NCBI GenBank assembly: GCA_965194535.1
Contig: OZ239145.1
Span: 1,798,001-1,862,000 of the forward strand
Reading direction: 5' to 3'
From: Verrucolacustris abundans
GTDB taxonomy: Bacteria; Verrucomicrobiota; Verrucomicrobiia; Methylacidiphilales; Verrucolacustridaceae
DNA: 64,000 nucleotides
The notes beneath the pieces are model-generated. The model did no database searches. It saw only the letters and a list, made by a program, of their open reading frames with translations, and had not been told where the DNA came from. Shown here in pieces: positions 52,035 through 61,101 of the stretch. Position numbers and translations under genes: made by a program. Each line of letters begins with the position of its first letter. Position 1 is the stretch's first letter.

Positions 52035-53411
52035 ATGTCTCTGTCCATTCAGCCCAGCCTCCGCCAGACGGTCTCTATCTCTCCCCAGATCCAGCAGTCT
52101 CTTCAACTTCTTCAAACCCCCGCCCTCGAACTGCAAAACCTTCTTCAAACGGAGCTTCAGACAAATCCCGTTCTTGAAGAGGAACTTCGTCCAACCGAAG
52201 CCTCAGATCCATCTCCTGAAGAAGAGGACGACTCTTCCGTCGACATTCGCGATTCAGATTGGCCTATCTCTTCCAGCAGAGTCGATCGGTCCAGGCTCGA
52301 TCCCCGCCAAGCCCTCCTCGAATCCAAAGTCTTGCCCGAATCCTTGACCGACCACCTTACCTCACAACTCACCCTCACCCAGACCGATCCCGCCACACAC
52401 ACGGCCGCCACCGAAATTATCGGAAACCTGGACGAAGACGGTTTCCTTCAGGCCGACCTCTCAGAAATTGCTACTGCAACCCACACCTCTCTTCCTCAGG
52501 TCGAACATGCCCTCGCCCTAGTTCAGTCGTTTCATCCTCCAGGCATAGCCGCACGCACCCTTCCCGAAGCTCTTCTTCTCCAACTCCAATCTCACGGCCT
52601 GGAGGACTCCTTAGGAGCCCGCATCCTACGAGATCATTTTGACCTTCTCGGAAAACGTAAGTTTGCAGAAATCGCCAATGCCACATCCGCTCCTCTCGAA
52701 TCCGTTCAAGCCGCCGCCGAGACCATCGCCCGACTCTCGCCTCGCCCAGGCTCCGCCTTTGCCCCCGACCGGCCTGACCTCGTGGTTCGACCCGAAGCTA
52801 CCTTTGTGAAAGACGGGGATCGATGGGTTCCACAAATCGAAGGCGACCTTCTGCCACGACTTCGCATCAGCGATACCTACAAAGATATTTTGGGCGACAG
52901 CTCGTCCGACGAACAAACTCGCTCCTACCTAAAAGAGCGTATTCGCTCCGCTCGCTTTCTTCTTCAATCTCTAGAACGCCGGCAAGAAACAATTCAGAAA
53001 CTTCTAGAGGTCATCGCACATCGGCAAGCCGACTACTTTTCACAAGGCCCCTCCGCTCTTCACCCTCTCACAATGAGTGAAGTCGCCCAAAAAGTTGGCG
53101 TGCACGAAACCACCATCGGCCGTGCGGTTGCAAATAAATATGTCCGCACCCCCCACGGGGTTGTTCCATTGCGCTTCTTTTTTGCCACTGCCCTTGGTGG
53201 AGAAAATTCCACAGGCATCGCCGTGGCCAATACTCAGGCAAAACAGATTTTGGCGGAAATTGTTGGAAGGGAAACACCCCGTAAGCCCTACTCGGACGCC
53301 GTACTGGAGGAAATGTTACGAGAACGCGGAATCCCAATTGCCCGTCGTACCATCGCGAAATATCGGACCGAGCTCGGCATTCTGCCTGCTCATCTTCGTC
53401 GTCGCTCGTGA
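52035..53411 (+). CDS. rpoN: RNA polymerase sigma-54 factor
   Basis: 458 residues. Region I is MSLSIQPSLRQTVSISPQIQQSLQLLQTPALEL with its Gln/Leu-rich activator-binding helix; an acidic region follows (PSPEEEDDSS), then the core-binding region and the C-terminal RpoN box ARRTIAKYR in the expected place, close to the end. It directs RNA polymerase to -24/-12 promoters that need an enhancer-binding ATPase. ATG 52035. Its stop overlaps the following ABC-2 permease gene (GTGA). Confidence 0.95.
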   Translation: MSLSIQPSLRQTVSISPQIQQSLQLLQTPALELQNLLQTELQTNPVLEEELRPTEASDPSPEEEDDSSVDIRDSDWPISSSRVDRSRLDPRQALLESKVLPESLTDHLTSQLTLTQTDPATHTAATEIIGNLDEDGFLQADLSEIATATHTSLPQVEHALALVQSFHPPGIAARTLPEALLLQLQSHGLEDSLGARILRDHFDLLGKRKFAEIANATSAPLESVQAAAETIARLSPRPGSAFAPDRPDLVVRPEATFVKDGDRWVPQIEGDLLPRLRISDTYKDILGDSSSDEQTRSYLKERIRSARFLLQSLERRQETIQKLLEVIAHRQADYFSQGPSALHPLTMSEVAQKVGVHETTIGRAVANKYVRTPHGVVPLRFFFATALGGENSTGIAVANTQAKQILAEIVGRETPRKPYSDAVLEEMLRERGIPIARRTIAKYRTELGILPAHLRRRS

Positions 53412-54217
53412 TCGCCTCCCTCTCCGCACTTCCGACCGTCTTCTCGATTGGCCTTCAGCGCCAACTCGCATACCGCTGGAACTACCTTCTGCGCGCTCTC
53501 TTCAGTGCTATGCCTCTTCTCGTCTCTTGGGTCTTTTGGGGTGCAGTGTTTGAGGGCAAATCCACCGTCGGATCCTACACCCTCGCCAGCCTGCTGACCT
53601 ACTACGCTGTTCTGCTCATCGTGGAATCGGTCAGCTCCCCTGCGGATGACGACTTTCAAATCTCACGCGAAATAAGGGAGGGTACTCTCAACTCAATTCT
53701 TCTACGTCCTCTGCCTTACGGACTGTATCGCGCCGCTCTCTTCCTTTCGGGACGGTGCGCTTACCTCGTCGCTGCCGCGATCCCCGTTCTAGTCTGCTTT
53801 TTTCTCCTTTCTCGTGTCGTCCCCCTTGAACTCGGCTCAATTGATTTGGCACGGGGAATTCCCGCAATTCTCGGTTCCGCTCTTCTTCAATTCAGCCTAA
53901 CGCTCTGCCTCTCCCTGACCTCCTTCTGGCTTCTGGATATTAGTGCCCTGATCTTTCTCGTCTACTCCCTCGAATTTTTAGCAGGCGGCCACGTCTTCCC
54001 CTTGGATCTTCTTCCTCCTGTTCTTTTCCGTTTCGCCCAGTGCCTTCCCTTTGCTTACGAGTACTGGTTTCCCACTGCGGCCCTGTGCGGAACTCTGACT
54101 CCCTCCGCTTGGCTGACCGGAATGGCGATGCAGTTTGGCTGGGCTCTCTTTTTCATTCTCGTGGCTCAAGGCATGTGGAAAGCAGGCCTTAGAAAATATA
54201 CCGCCGCAGGCGGATAA
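53408..54217 (+). CDS. ABC-2 type permease, first of a pair
   Basis: 269 residues with six hydrophobic helices (LLRALFSAMPLLVSWVFWGAVF, CAYLVAAAIPVLVCFFLLSRVV, ...), including IREGTLNSILLRPLPYGLY, typical of the COG4587-like membrane component. The start is GTG 53408. It is followed one base later by the partner permease, but no ATPase gene is adjacent. It may export a lipid or polysaccharide. Confidence 0.78.
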   Translation: MIASLSALPTVFSIGLQRQLAYRWNYLLRALFSAMPLLVSWVFWGAVFEGKSTVGSYTLASLLTYYAVLLIVESVSSPADDDFQISREIREGTLNSILLRPLPYGLYRAALFLSGRCAYLVAAAIPVLVCFFLLSRVVPLELGSIDLARGIPAILGSALLQFSLTLCLSLTSFWLLDISALIFLVYSLEFLAGGHVFPLDLLPPVLFRFAQCLPFAYEYWFPTAALCGTLTPSAWLTGMAMQFGWALFFILVAQGMWKAGLRKYTAAGG

Positions 54218-54218
54218 G

Positions 54219-55016
54219 ATGAGTTCCCTCTTTCATCTTTTTCGCCTTTGGCTGATCCAACTTCGGTATGCCACAACTCGCGAACTCGCCTTCCGGGCGA
54301 ATTTTTTTATCTGGGTGATCGTCGAACTGTCTTGGTTCGTTCTTCAACTCGCTTTTGTCGATGTCGTTTACCAGCACGTCGACTCCATCGCGGGCTGGAG
54401 CCGTCCCCAAATGATCGTCTTGGTTGCGACCAATCAACTCATCCAACAAATCTTCACCGCTTTCTTGATGCCTGGGTTGGTGAAGCTTCCCGAATCGGTT
54501 CGAGATGGAAAACTGGACTTTATTCTCCTCAAACCTGCCCCTCCCCAATTTCTCATTAGCACGTCGCACCTTGAAATTGGCCCTTTAGCAAACGCCTTGA
54601 TTGCTGCCGTTGTCGTTGCCCTCGCTCTTCACGACCTCCACATCACTCCCTCCCTGAGCACCCTACTTCTCTATGTCGTCCTCATCCTTGCCGGGCTTCT
54701 AACCCACTACGCTCTGCTTCTCTCCCTTGTATCTCTCACCTTTTGGATCGTTCAGGCCGAATCGGTTCTGCTTGGCTACTACAGCATCTTTCAGGTCGCA
54801 CGACTTCCACGTGAAGCCGCGACTGGCTGGTTTCGTATTCTATTCACCTTTGCTCTTCCCCTTCTTCTGGTTGCCAATATCCCTGCCTCCACTCTCCTGC
54901 GTGGCTTTGAGCCTGCATCCCTTCTCCTGTTTCTCCTCACCTGCCTGACCGCCGCTATCTTTGCCTCCCTTTTCTTTCAACTCGGCCTGCATCGGTATCA
55001 AAGCGCTTCCAGTTGA
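54219..55016 (+). CDS. ABC-2 type permease, second of a pair
   Basis: 265 residues, MSSLFHLFRLWLIQLRYATTRELAFRANFFIWVIVELSWFVLQ and so on: the COG3694-like partner with six helices, with KLPESVRDGKLDFILLKP, the same type of loop as in its neighbour. ATG 54219 is chosen over a longer reading that overlaps the first permease. The pair is usually encoded with a COG4586-type ATPase, which is missing here. Confidence 0.8.
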   Translation: MSSLFHLFRLWLIQLRYATTRELAFRANFFIWVIVELSWFVLQLAFVDVVYQHVDSIAGWSRPQMIVLVATNQLIQQIFTAFLMPGLVKLPESVRDGKLDFILLKPAPPQFLISTSHLEIGPLANALIAAVVVALALHDLHITPSLSTLLLYVVLILAGLLTHYALLLSLVSLTFWIVQAESVLLGYYSIFQVARLPREAATGWFRILFTFALPLLLVANIPASTLLRGFEPASLLLFLLTCLTAAIFASLFFQLGLHRYQSASS

Positions 55017-55048
55017 GAATTACCCAAAACACAGGCTAGTATTGCCCG

Positions 55049-55456
55049 ATGCCTGCCACCTCCATTCGCGTCACTCAGCCTCGCCTGCTCAAGGAAACCG
55101 CGCAAACCCTTCGCAAGCTCGGGCTATCCATATCCTCTTCATCTTCACCTTCTCCTCTTACCATCACCCCCTACCCCTCCTCCGGATCATCCCACTTTCC
55201 CGGGAAAGTAGGACAATCGCACCCGACTGTCCCTCCCCTCCTCGTTCCCACTTCCACCTCCCCTGCCCGTAATCTCTCTCTCCTGCGTAAACTTGCTACC
55301 TCTGCCCCAGGCCCCTTCTTCGCCACCGGAAAAGCAGGCCAAATCAATGCCGCCCTCTTCGCCGCCGCTTGCCTCGCCCCCACCCACCCAAAAATCCGTC
55401 GCGCCCTCCACCGTTTCCGCTCCCGCCAAACCAAATCCGTCCCTCAAAAACCATGA
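55049..55456 (+). CDS. Shortened PurE-like protein
   Basis: 135 residues. The C-terminal two-thirds follow PurE (N5-CAIR mutase): HFPGKVGQSHPTVPPLLVPTS aligns with the HLPGMVA..T.LPVIGVPV region, and FFATGKAGQINAALFAAACLA with the V.IGKAGAKNA.LLAA region. The N-terminal MGSDSDW substrate-loop and the SAHRTP motif that PurE needs are both absent; a short Ser-rich stretch stands in their place. It cannot be a normal PurE. It is coupled to hisC by ATGA. Alternatively the resemblance is accidental. Confidence 0.5.
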   Translation: MPATSIRVTQPRLLKETAQTLRKLGLSISSSSSPSPLTITPYPSSGSSHFPGKVGQSHPTVPPLLVPTSTSPARNLSLLRKLATSAPGPFFATGKAGQINAALFAAACLAPTHPKIRRALHRFRSRQTKSVPQKP

Positions 55457-56550
55457 GCCCCCAACCCAACCCCCACGTCGCCGACCTCCACCCCTACGAG
55501 CCTGGTCGGCCCATCACCGATGTCGCACGCGAACACGGCCTCCACCCATCCCAAATCGCAAAACTCGCTTCCAACGAAAATCCTCTCGGCCCCTCCCCCC
55601 GAGCCCTTCAAGCCATTCGCGACTCGCTCGATCTCACCCACCTCTACCCCGACGGAGCCGGCGTCGACCTACGACAAGCCATCGCGAAACTCCACGGCCT
55701 TACCCCCGACCATGTCGTCCTCGGATGCGGCTCAAACGAAATTATCGAATTCTGCTACCACGCCTACACTCTGCCCGGACAAGGCAAAGTCCTCGCCTCC
55801 ACCTACGCCTTCGCCGTCTACGGACTGATGGCTCGCCTCTTTGGCATTCCCTTCGAGGAGGTTCCTGATCGGAATTTTCATCACGACCTCGCAGGCTTCT
55901 CGGCGCGCCTCACCCCAGATGTTCGGCTCGTATTCATCGCCTCCCCCAACAACCCCACCGGTACCCGTATTCCGAATGCTGAGCTCACCGCTTTCGTGGA
56001 AAAATTTCCCGCCGGCCCCCTTCTCGTCCTCGATGAAGCCTACTACGAATTCATTCCTGAACCTCCTCCCTCCGTCCAGTGGGTAAAAGAAGGTCGCCCC
56101 CTCGTCGTTCTTCGCACCTTCTCCAAAGTCCAAGGCCTTGCCGCCCTTCGCATCGGCTACGGCCTCGCCCGCCCCGACATCGCTGCCGTCCTCCAAAAAT
56201 CTCGCCAGCCCTTCAACACCTCCGCTCCCGCCCAAGTCGCCGCCCTCGCCGGACTGGCCGATACGGATCACGTTAAAAAAACCGTCTCCATGACCGATGC
56301 AGGCCGAGATCGCCTCCACTCCTTTCTCAAGAAACTCAATCTTCGCTTTATTCCAGGCACCGCAAACTTTGTCATGGTCGAAGTCGGCGATGGAGACGCC
56401 GTCTTTCTCGGCTTACAAAAGAAAGGCATCATCGTCCGTCCTCTTCGCAGTTACCGCCTGCCCACATGGATTCGCATCTCGATCGGTACCCCCGAACAGA
56501 TGGAACGCCTAGAAAAAGTACTGCCCGAAATTCTTGGCCAAAAAAAATGA
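55453..56550 (+). CDS. hisC: Histidinol-phosphate aminotransferase
   Basis: 365 residues: KLASNENPLGPSPRAL, the Asp in LVFIASPNNPTG and the PLP Lys in LRTFSKVQGLAALRIGYG. It converts imidazole-acetol phosphate to histidinol phosphate, and often also acts on aromatic amino acid precursors, which would fit its place before tyrA and aroA. ATG 55453 overlaps the previous stop (ATGA). Confidence 0.93.
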   Translation: MSPQPNPHVADLHPYEPGRPITDVAREHGLHPSQIAKLASNENPLGPSPRALQAIRDSLDLTHLYPDGAGVDLRQAIAKLHGLTPDHVVLGCGSNEIIEFCYHAYTLPGQGKVLASTYAFAVYGLMARLFGIPFEEVPDRNFHHDLAGFSARLTPDVRLVFIASPNNPTGTRIPNAELTAFVEKFPAGPLLVLDEAYYEFIPEPPPSVQWVKEGRPLVVLRTFSKVQGLAALRIGYGLARPDIAAVLQKSRQPFNTSAPAQVAALAGLADTDHVKKTVSMTDAGRDRLHSFLKKLNLRFIPGTANFVMVEVGDGDAVFLGLQKKGIIVRPLRSYRLPTWIRISIGTPEQMERLEKVLPEILGQKK

Positions 56551-57389
56551 CCCTCTCCCGAATCGCCATTCTCGCTCCCGGTCTCATTGGCGGTTCTGTC
56601 GCCTTGGCCGCGTCCCGCGCTTTTCCAAAAGCAAAAATCGTCTTGTGGACCCGCCGCTCAGACTCCATCCCCGCTCTTCGCTCCGCCTTGCCTAAAGCAG
56701 AAATCGGTACCGAACCCTACCTCATCGCTGGCTCCGACCTCGTCATCCTGGCCGCTCCACCTTCCGCTCTTGTCCCTCTCGCTCAAAACATTCTTCCCCA
56801 CCTTGCTCCCACGACTCTTGTAACCGATGTATCCAGCATCAAAGGATCCATCGAAAAATCCCTAGCCCCACTCTTCCAAAAAAAGGCCCGTTGGATCGGA
56901 TCTCACCCCATGGCAGGATCCGAAATCTCTGGCTTTGCTGCCGCACGGCACGACCTTTTTCAAAATGCCCCCGTCATTCTCACCCCCACTTCCACCACCT
57001 CCCCCGATACTCTTCAGGACGCCACCTCCTTCTGGAAAGCTTTAGGCGCGCACGTCCTGACCATGTCCCCCACAGAACATGACACCCAAGTCGGACAGAT
57101 CAGTCACCTCCCCCACTGCGTTGCGACAGCTCTCGTCCTCACCGCAGGTACGCGCTCTCTACCCTTGGCCGGCTCTGGCTACCGAGATACCACCCGTATC
57201 GCTGCAGGCCCAGCCCAGCTCTGGTCTGAAATCCTTCTCGAAAATCGCACGGATATCCTTGGGGCGCTCAAAGAATTTCAAGCCTCCATCACCCGCCTCG
57301 CCCATGTCATCGAACAGAAAGATGCTGCCTCACTCAAAAATATTCTTCAGGAAGCAGCCCAAATTCGCCGCTCCCTATCCCACTCATGA
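56547..57389 (+). CDS. tyrA: Prephenate dehydrogenase
   Basis: 280 residues with the NAD-binding GLIGGSVALAASRAF at the start and WIGSHPMAGSEISGFAAA, then GYRDTTRIAAGPAQLWSEI, as in TyrA. It makes 4-hydroxyphenylpyruvate for tyrosine. ATG 56547 overlaps the hisC stop. No ACT domain is seen. Confidence 0.93.
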   Translation: MTLSRIAILAPGLIGGSVALAASRAFPKAKIVLWTRRSDSIPALRSALPKAEIGTEPYLIAGSDLVILAAPPSALVPLAQNILPHLAPTTLVTDVSSIKGSIEKSLAPLFQKKARWIGSHPMAGSEISGFAAARHDLFQNAPVILTPTSTTSPDTLQDATSFWKALGAHVLTMSPTEHDTQVGQISHLPHCVATALVLTAGTRSLPLAGSGYRDTTRIAAGPAQLWSEILLENRTDILGALKEFQASITRLAHVIEQKDAASLKNILQEAAQIRRSLSHS

Positions 57390-58681
57390 AACAGATCGAA
57401 ATTCGCCCCCTACGTAAACTCGATGCAGAGTTTTCCGTCCCAGGAGACAAAAGCATCTCCCATCGGGGCATTCTCCTAGGAGGCATTGCGACGGGCACGA
57501 CCCGGCTTCGCGGTTTTCTCCCTGGAGAAGACTGCCTCTCGACCCTCCACGCCATGCAAGCGCTGGGTTGTCGCATCGATCGTGTCGCACCAGACGAAGT
57601 TCTGATCGAAGGCAGAGGAGGAAAACTTCTCGCTCCAGCCGAACCCATTGATTGCGGAAACAGTGGAACCACGATCCGACTTCTCTCAGGAATTGTCGCA
57701 GGTTACCCCTTCACGACCCGCCTCTTTGGCGATGACTCCCTCTCCCGTCGCCCAATGGCCAGAATTGCCGATCCCCTGCGCAAATTCGGAGCCGAACTTA
57801 TTTGCGAGGGTGCAGGAGACCGTCCCCCTCTGACCATTCACGGAAAACAACTCAAAGCCATCGACTTCTCCAGCTCCGTGGCCAGTGCCCAGGTCAAGTC
57901 ATGCTTCCTCCTCGCAGCCCTTCACGCCTCGGGAAAAAGCTCTTTTACAGAACCCACTCTGTCCCGCGACCATACGGAGCGACTTCTCCCCGCATTTGGC
58001 GCCAGTTTCCGCACGGAGAAGAAGTCTATCATCCTTCATGGCCCGCAACGTCTCGAGGCCACGGAGTTAGATGTCCCGGGCGACTTCTCCTCCGCCGCAT
58101 TCTGGATGGTCCTCGCGGCAGGCTTGCCCGGAGCAAAGCTCACTCTTCGCAAAGTCGGACTAAACCCCACCCGCACCGCTCTCATCTCCGCTCTTCTCCG
58201 CATGGGCGCAGGAATCATGGAGAAGGTCGAGCAACCCACACCCGAACCACTCGGCACAATCACAGTCACGGGAGGAGGACGCCTCAAAGCCACGCAAGTC
58301 TCCGGAAAAGAAATTCCCAACCTGATTGATGAGATCCCAATTCTCGCCGTGGCCGCTGCGTTAGCCGAGGGCACAACAGAAATTAAGGATGCGGGCGAAC
58401 TCCGACACAAGGAAAGCGACCGTCTTGCCGTCATCACGAAAAATCTTCGCCTTTTCGGCGTCCCCGTGGAAGAAAAGCCTGACGGCCTTTTGATTGAAGG
58501 CGGTTGCCGAATTGTCGGAGCCGAAGTGGAAAGCCATGGAGACCATCGGATCGCAATGTCCGCCGCCATTTTGGGTTTCTTTGCAAAGGGCCGAACCCTT
58601 GTCAAAGACACGGCCTGTATCGAAACCAGCTACCCAGGCTTCGCGAAGCAGGTTGCTCTGATCCAAGAACTCGGACGCTAA
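57386..58681 (+). CDS. aroA: 3-phosphoshikimate 1-carboxyvinyltransferase (EPSP synthase)
   Basis: 431 residues. Motifs: SVPGDKSISHRGILLGG, DCGNSGTTIRLLSG, DDSLSRRPM, and GELRHKESDRLAVI. It makes 5-enolpyruvylshikimate-3-phosphate in the shikimate pathway. ATG 57386 overlaps the tyrA stop (ATGA). The substrate loop NSGTTIRL differs slightly from the Gly-Thr-Ala type of enterobacteria. Confidence 0.95.
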   Translation: MKQIEIRPLRKLDAEFSVPGDKSISHRGILLGGIATGTTRLRGFLPGEDCLSTLHAMQALGCRIDRVAPDEVLIEGRGGKLLAPAEPIDCGNSGTTIRLLSGIVAGYPFTTRLFGDDSLSRRPMARIADPLRKFGAELICEGAGDRPPLTIHGKQLKAIDFSSSVASAQVKSCFLLAALHASGKSSFTEPTLSRDHTERLLPAFGASFRTEKKSIILHGPQRLEATELDVPGDFSSAAFWMVLAAGLPGAKLTLRKVGLNPTRTALISALLRMGAGIMEKVEQPTPEPLGTITVTGGGRLKATQVSGKEIPNLIDEIPILAVAAALAEGTTEIKDAGELRHKESDRLAVITKNLRLFGVPVEEKPDGLLIEGGCRIVGAEVESHGDHRIAMSAAILGFFAKGRTLVKDTACIETSYPGFAKQVALIQELGR

Positions 58682-58684
58682 GCC

Positions 58685-59341
58685 ATGCTTCATCCTGTCA
58701 TCTGCATTGATGGGCCTGCCGCCTCTGGCAAAAGCACCGTAGCCCGACTTGTAGCCCACGATCTCGGGTACACGTACGTCGATACGGGCGCCATGTACCG
58801 CGCCTTCACCTTTCTAACGCTCGAAGCGGGCCACGATCCCGCCTCCCGCCCCCGAATGAAACAGCTTCTCGAGAAGGTCGATTTCCATGCGGAAATCCAG
58901 AACAGGGAAATCACTTTGCGCGAAGCCAACCGTGATCTAACTCCCCACACCCGCCTTCCCGAGGTCAACGCGGCTGTCTCCATCGTCTCCACTCTTCCCG
59001 AACTTCGCGAGTACCTCGTGAATCTTCAACGCAAGCTTCGCCTCTCTGCCCCGCTCGTGATGGAGGGACGCGATATCGGCACGGTCGTGTGCTCCGATAG
59101 CCCATTCAAATATTTTATCGATGCGTGCCCAACCGTTCGGGCAGAACGCCGACGCAAACAGGGAGAAAAAGACAACCTTGCAGCTCGTGACAAGATCGAC
59201 TCCTCCCGCTCTGCCGCGCCTCTTCTTCGTGCTGCAGATGCCACTTTGTTAGATAGCGGAAAAAACGATGCTCGGTCCCTCGCCGACCAGATCGTTCAAG
59301 AGGTTCGCTCGCGTCAAAAACCTGGCCCTACAGTTCCATGA
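58685..59341 (+). CDS. cmk: Cytidylate kinase
   Basis: 218 residues with the P-loop IDGPAASGKSTVARLVA, DTGAMYRAFT, and VMEGRDIGTVV. It phosphorylates CMP and dCMP. It starts 3 bases after the aroA stop and overlaps plsC by ATGA, the common aroA-cmk gene order. Confidence 0.95.
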   Translation: MLHPVICIDGPAASGKSTVARLVAHDLGYTYVDTGAMYRAFTFLTLEAGHDPASRPRMKQLLEKVDFHAEIQNREITLREANRDLTPHTRLPEVNAAVSIVSTLPELREYLVNLQRKLRLSAPLVMEGRDIGTVVCSDSPFKYFIDACPTVRAERRRKQGEKDNLAARDKIDSSRSAAPLLRAADATLLDSGKNDARSLADQIVQEVRSRQKPGPTVP

Positions 59342-59955
59342 AGGTTTGCCCTGTCTGGTTTCACTTCATCCGCCTGATCTGTCTTACCTTTTTTAAGATC
59401 TTTCACTCCTTCCGAACCTATGGGGCCAGCTCACTACCCCCGGGCCCACTCATCCTCGCTCCCAACCACGCGAGCTATCTGGATCCACCCGCCGCAGGAT
59501 GCGGCCTCTTTCGCGTCACCTACTACTTGGCACGCCACACCCTATTCACCCCCCCGATCTGCTCTTGGCTGCTGCCTTCGATCGGGTCGATTCCTGTGAA
59601 TCAAAACTCCCCTGGCCCATCCTCACTCAAAAATATTTTTGAAGTTCTAAAAAGAAACGGGACTCTCGTTCTTTTTCCCGAAGGCCAGCGCACCTTCGAT
59701 GGTACTCTTGGAAAAGCCGAGCCCGGAATTGGAATGATCGCTGCCCGGGCGAATGTCCCTGTGGTTCCTGTCCACATTATCGGTAGCCACGAAGCCATGC
59801 CACGAAATGGGAGCTGGCACCCCTTTCGCCCCATTCAGGTCGTGTATGGCCAACCCATGCGCTTTCAGGGCGACCCGAAGAATAGGGATGACTTTCAAAA
59901 ATTCGCCGATCAAATCATGGCGGCAATCGCCTCTCTAAAGGCAAACTCCCATTAG
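59338..59955 (+). CDS. plsC: 1-acyl-glycerol-3-phosphate acyltransferase
   Basis: 205 residues with the NHASYLDPP (HX4D) and FPEGQRTFDG motifs of PlsC. It transfers a fatty acyl group to lysophosphatidate at the inner membrane. A short hydrophobic N-terminus (FHFIRLICLTFFKIF) may anchor it. It is the last gene of the run beginning with rpoN. Confidence 0.92.
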   Translation: MKVCPVWFHFIRLICLTFFKIFHSFRTYGASSLPPGPLILAPNHASYLDPPAAGCGLFRVTYYLARHTLFTPPICSWLLPSIGSIPVNQNSPGPSSLKNIFEVLKRNGTLVLFPEGQRTFDGTLGKAEPGIGMIAARANVPVVPVHIIGSHEAMPRNGSWHPFRPIQVVYGQPMRFQGDPKNRDDFQKFADQIMAAIASLKANSH

Positions 59956-60014
59956 GCCGCGTTAACTTGGTGAACCGGTTGGTCGCTCAACCTCTCTCGA
60001 TCATAAAACCAAAA

Positions 60015-60995
60015 TCATTCTCCCCTTCTTCGCATCAGCAACAAACCGCCAAGACCGAAAAAGAGAAGGGAAACAACAGAGGGCTCAGGCACTCCGGTCA
60101 CCGTAAAAATCCAATTCTCGAAACTCTGGACAGACACCACACCCGCTAAATCCCCGTAATCCGCATTGGCTCCCGTAGTGTCCAACGGGTATGGCAACGA
60201 CGCTAAAAACGAATTCACCCCAACAAGCTTGGTCGCTCCCCCCACATCGATAAACAAACCGCCCCCACTGTCCCCACTTGCGATCAGATACTCCTGCGCG
60301 ACAGGAGTTACAGAACCCATCGTGCTCGCCACCAAATCGGCAGGATGATCAAAATCTTGAAAAAGAACGGTGGGAGAAATTCCATCCAGATCCAACAAAG
60401 TTCCACTTCCCATCGTGGTGACCATCCCTCCGCGTGCATCGATCATATTTTGCCCCGCCCGCTTGACCCCTGCATCACTGCTCATTCCCGACGTGCCAGT
60501 GCCACTTCTTCCATATCCCACATTCGTGCCCAGTAATCCCAAAAGGGGTGTTCTGAAATCGAGCAGAGCAGGTGTCACGCTCGTGATCGGTTGACTCAAC
60601 CGCACCAACCCCAAATCCACCCCTGCCCATACATCCCCATTGCTACTGCTCCAACCTGCATAGGGAATCCACTCCGTAGCAGCGATTCCTGTCCCGCTAT
60701 AGACGCTACCCAACCCAAAAAACATTCCACTCACTCCAGCCCCATAGTTGTTCGTCCCCCCCACCACATGACCCGCCGTCAATACCCACTCAGGCGAAAT
60801 CAGCGTTCCAGATGCGATGTAACCACTCGCGCCCTCATTCCAGCGTAAAAATCCCACGCTGTCGTAAACACTCTGTGCTGCTAAACTAGTGTAAATAGAG
60901 TCGTTCACGTCATTTCGAATCACCCCCGCACGTCCTGCAGCCAAAAACCCCAGAAGCACACAAGTCACCCCTGCAGATATGGATCCGCACCTCAT
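60015..60995 (-). CDS. Trypsin-like serine protease with PEP-CTERM signal
   Basis: About 326 residues: an N-terminal signal segment (ISAGVTCVLLGFLAAGRA), the His in LTAGHVVGG, the Asp in GVDLGLVRL, the Ser in ASGDSGGGLF, and a PEP-CTERM tail (VPEPSVVSLLFFGLGGLLLMRRRGE). It is probably an S1-family endoprotease delivered to the cell surface or matrix. ATG 60995 is chosen over TTG 61016. Convergent with plsC. Confidence 0.88.
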   Translation of the reverse strand: MRCGSISAGVTCVLLGFLAAGRAGVIRNDVNDSIYTSLAAQSVYDSVGFLRWNEGASGYIASGTLISPEWVLTAGHVVGGTNNYGAGVSGMFFGLGSVYSGTGIAATEWIPYAGWSSSNGDVWAGVDLGLVRLSQPITSVTPALLDFRTPLLGLLGTNVGYGRSGTGTSGMSSDAGVKRAGQNMIDARGGMVTTMGSGTLLDLDGISPTVLFQDFDHPADLVASTMGSVTPVAQEYLIASGDSGGGLFIDVGGATKLVGVNSFLASLPYPLDTTGANADYGDLAGVVSVQSFENWIFTVTGVPEPSVVSLLFFGLGGLLLMRRRGE

Positions 60996-61101
60996 ACCCA
61001 ACACGCTACTCGCCAACCCCTTTTTATCAACCCACCCCCTTTACCCAACTTTTCGATCTAATCGCCTTCACCTCCCGCCCCTCGCAGATTAGTCTTACCC
61101 C

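Noticed and set aside
55049..55456. Frameshifted purE with the missing part in another frame
   Set aside because: The space upstream (55017-55048) is too short, and no other frame supplies the MGSDSDW or SAHRTP motifs.
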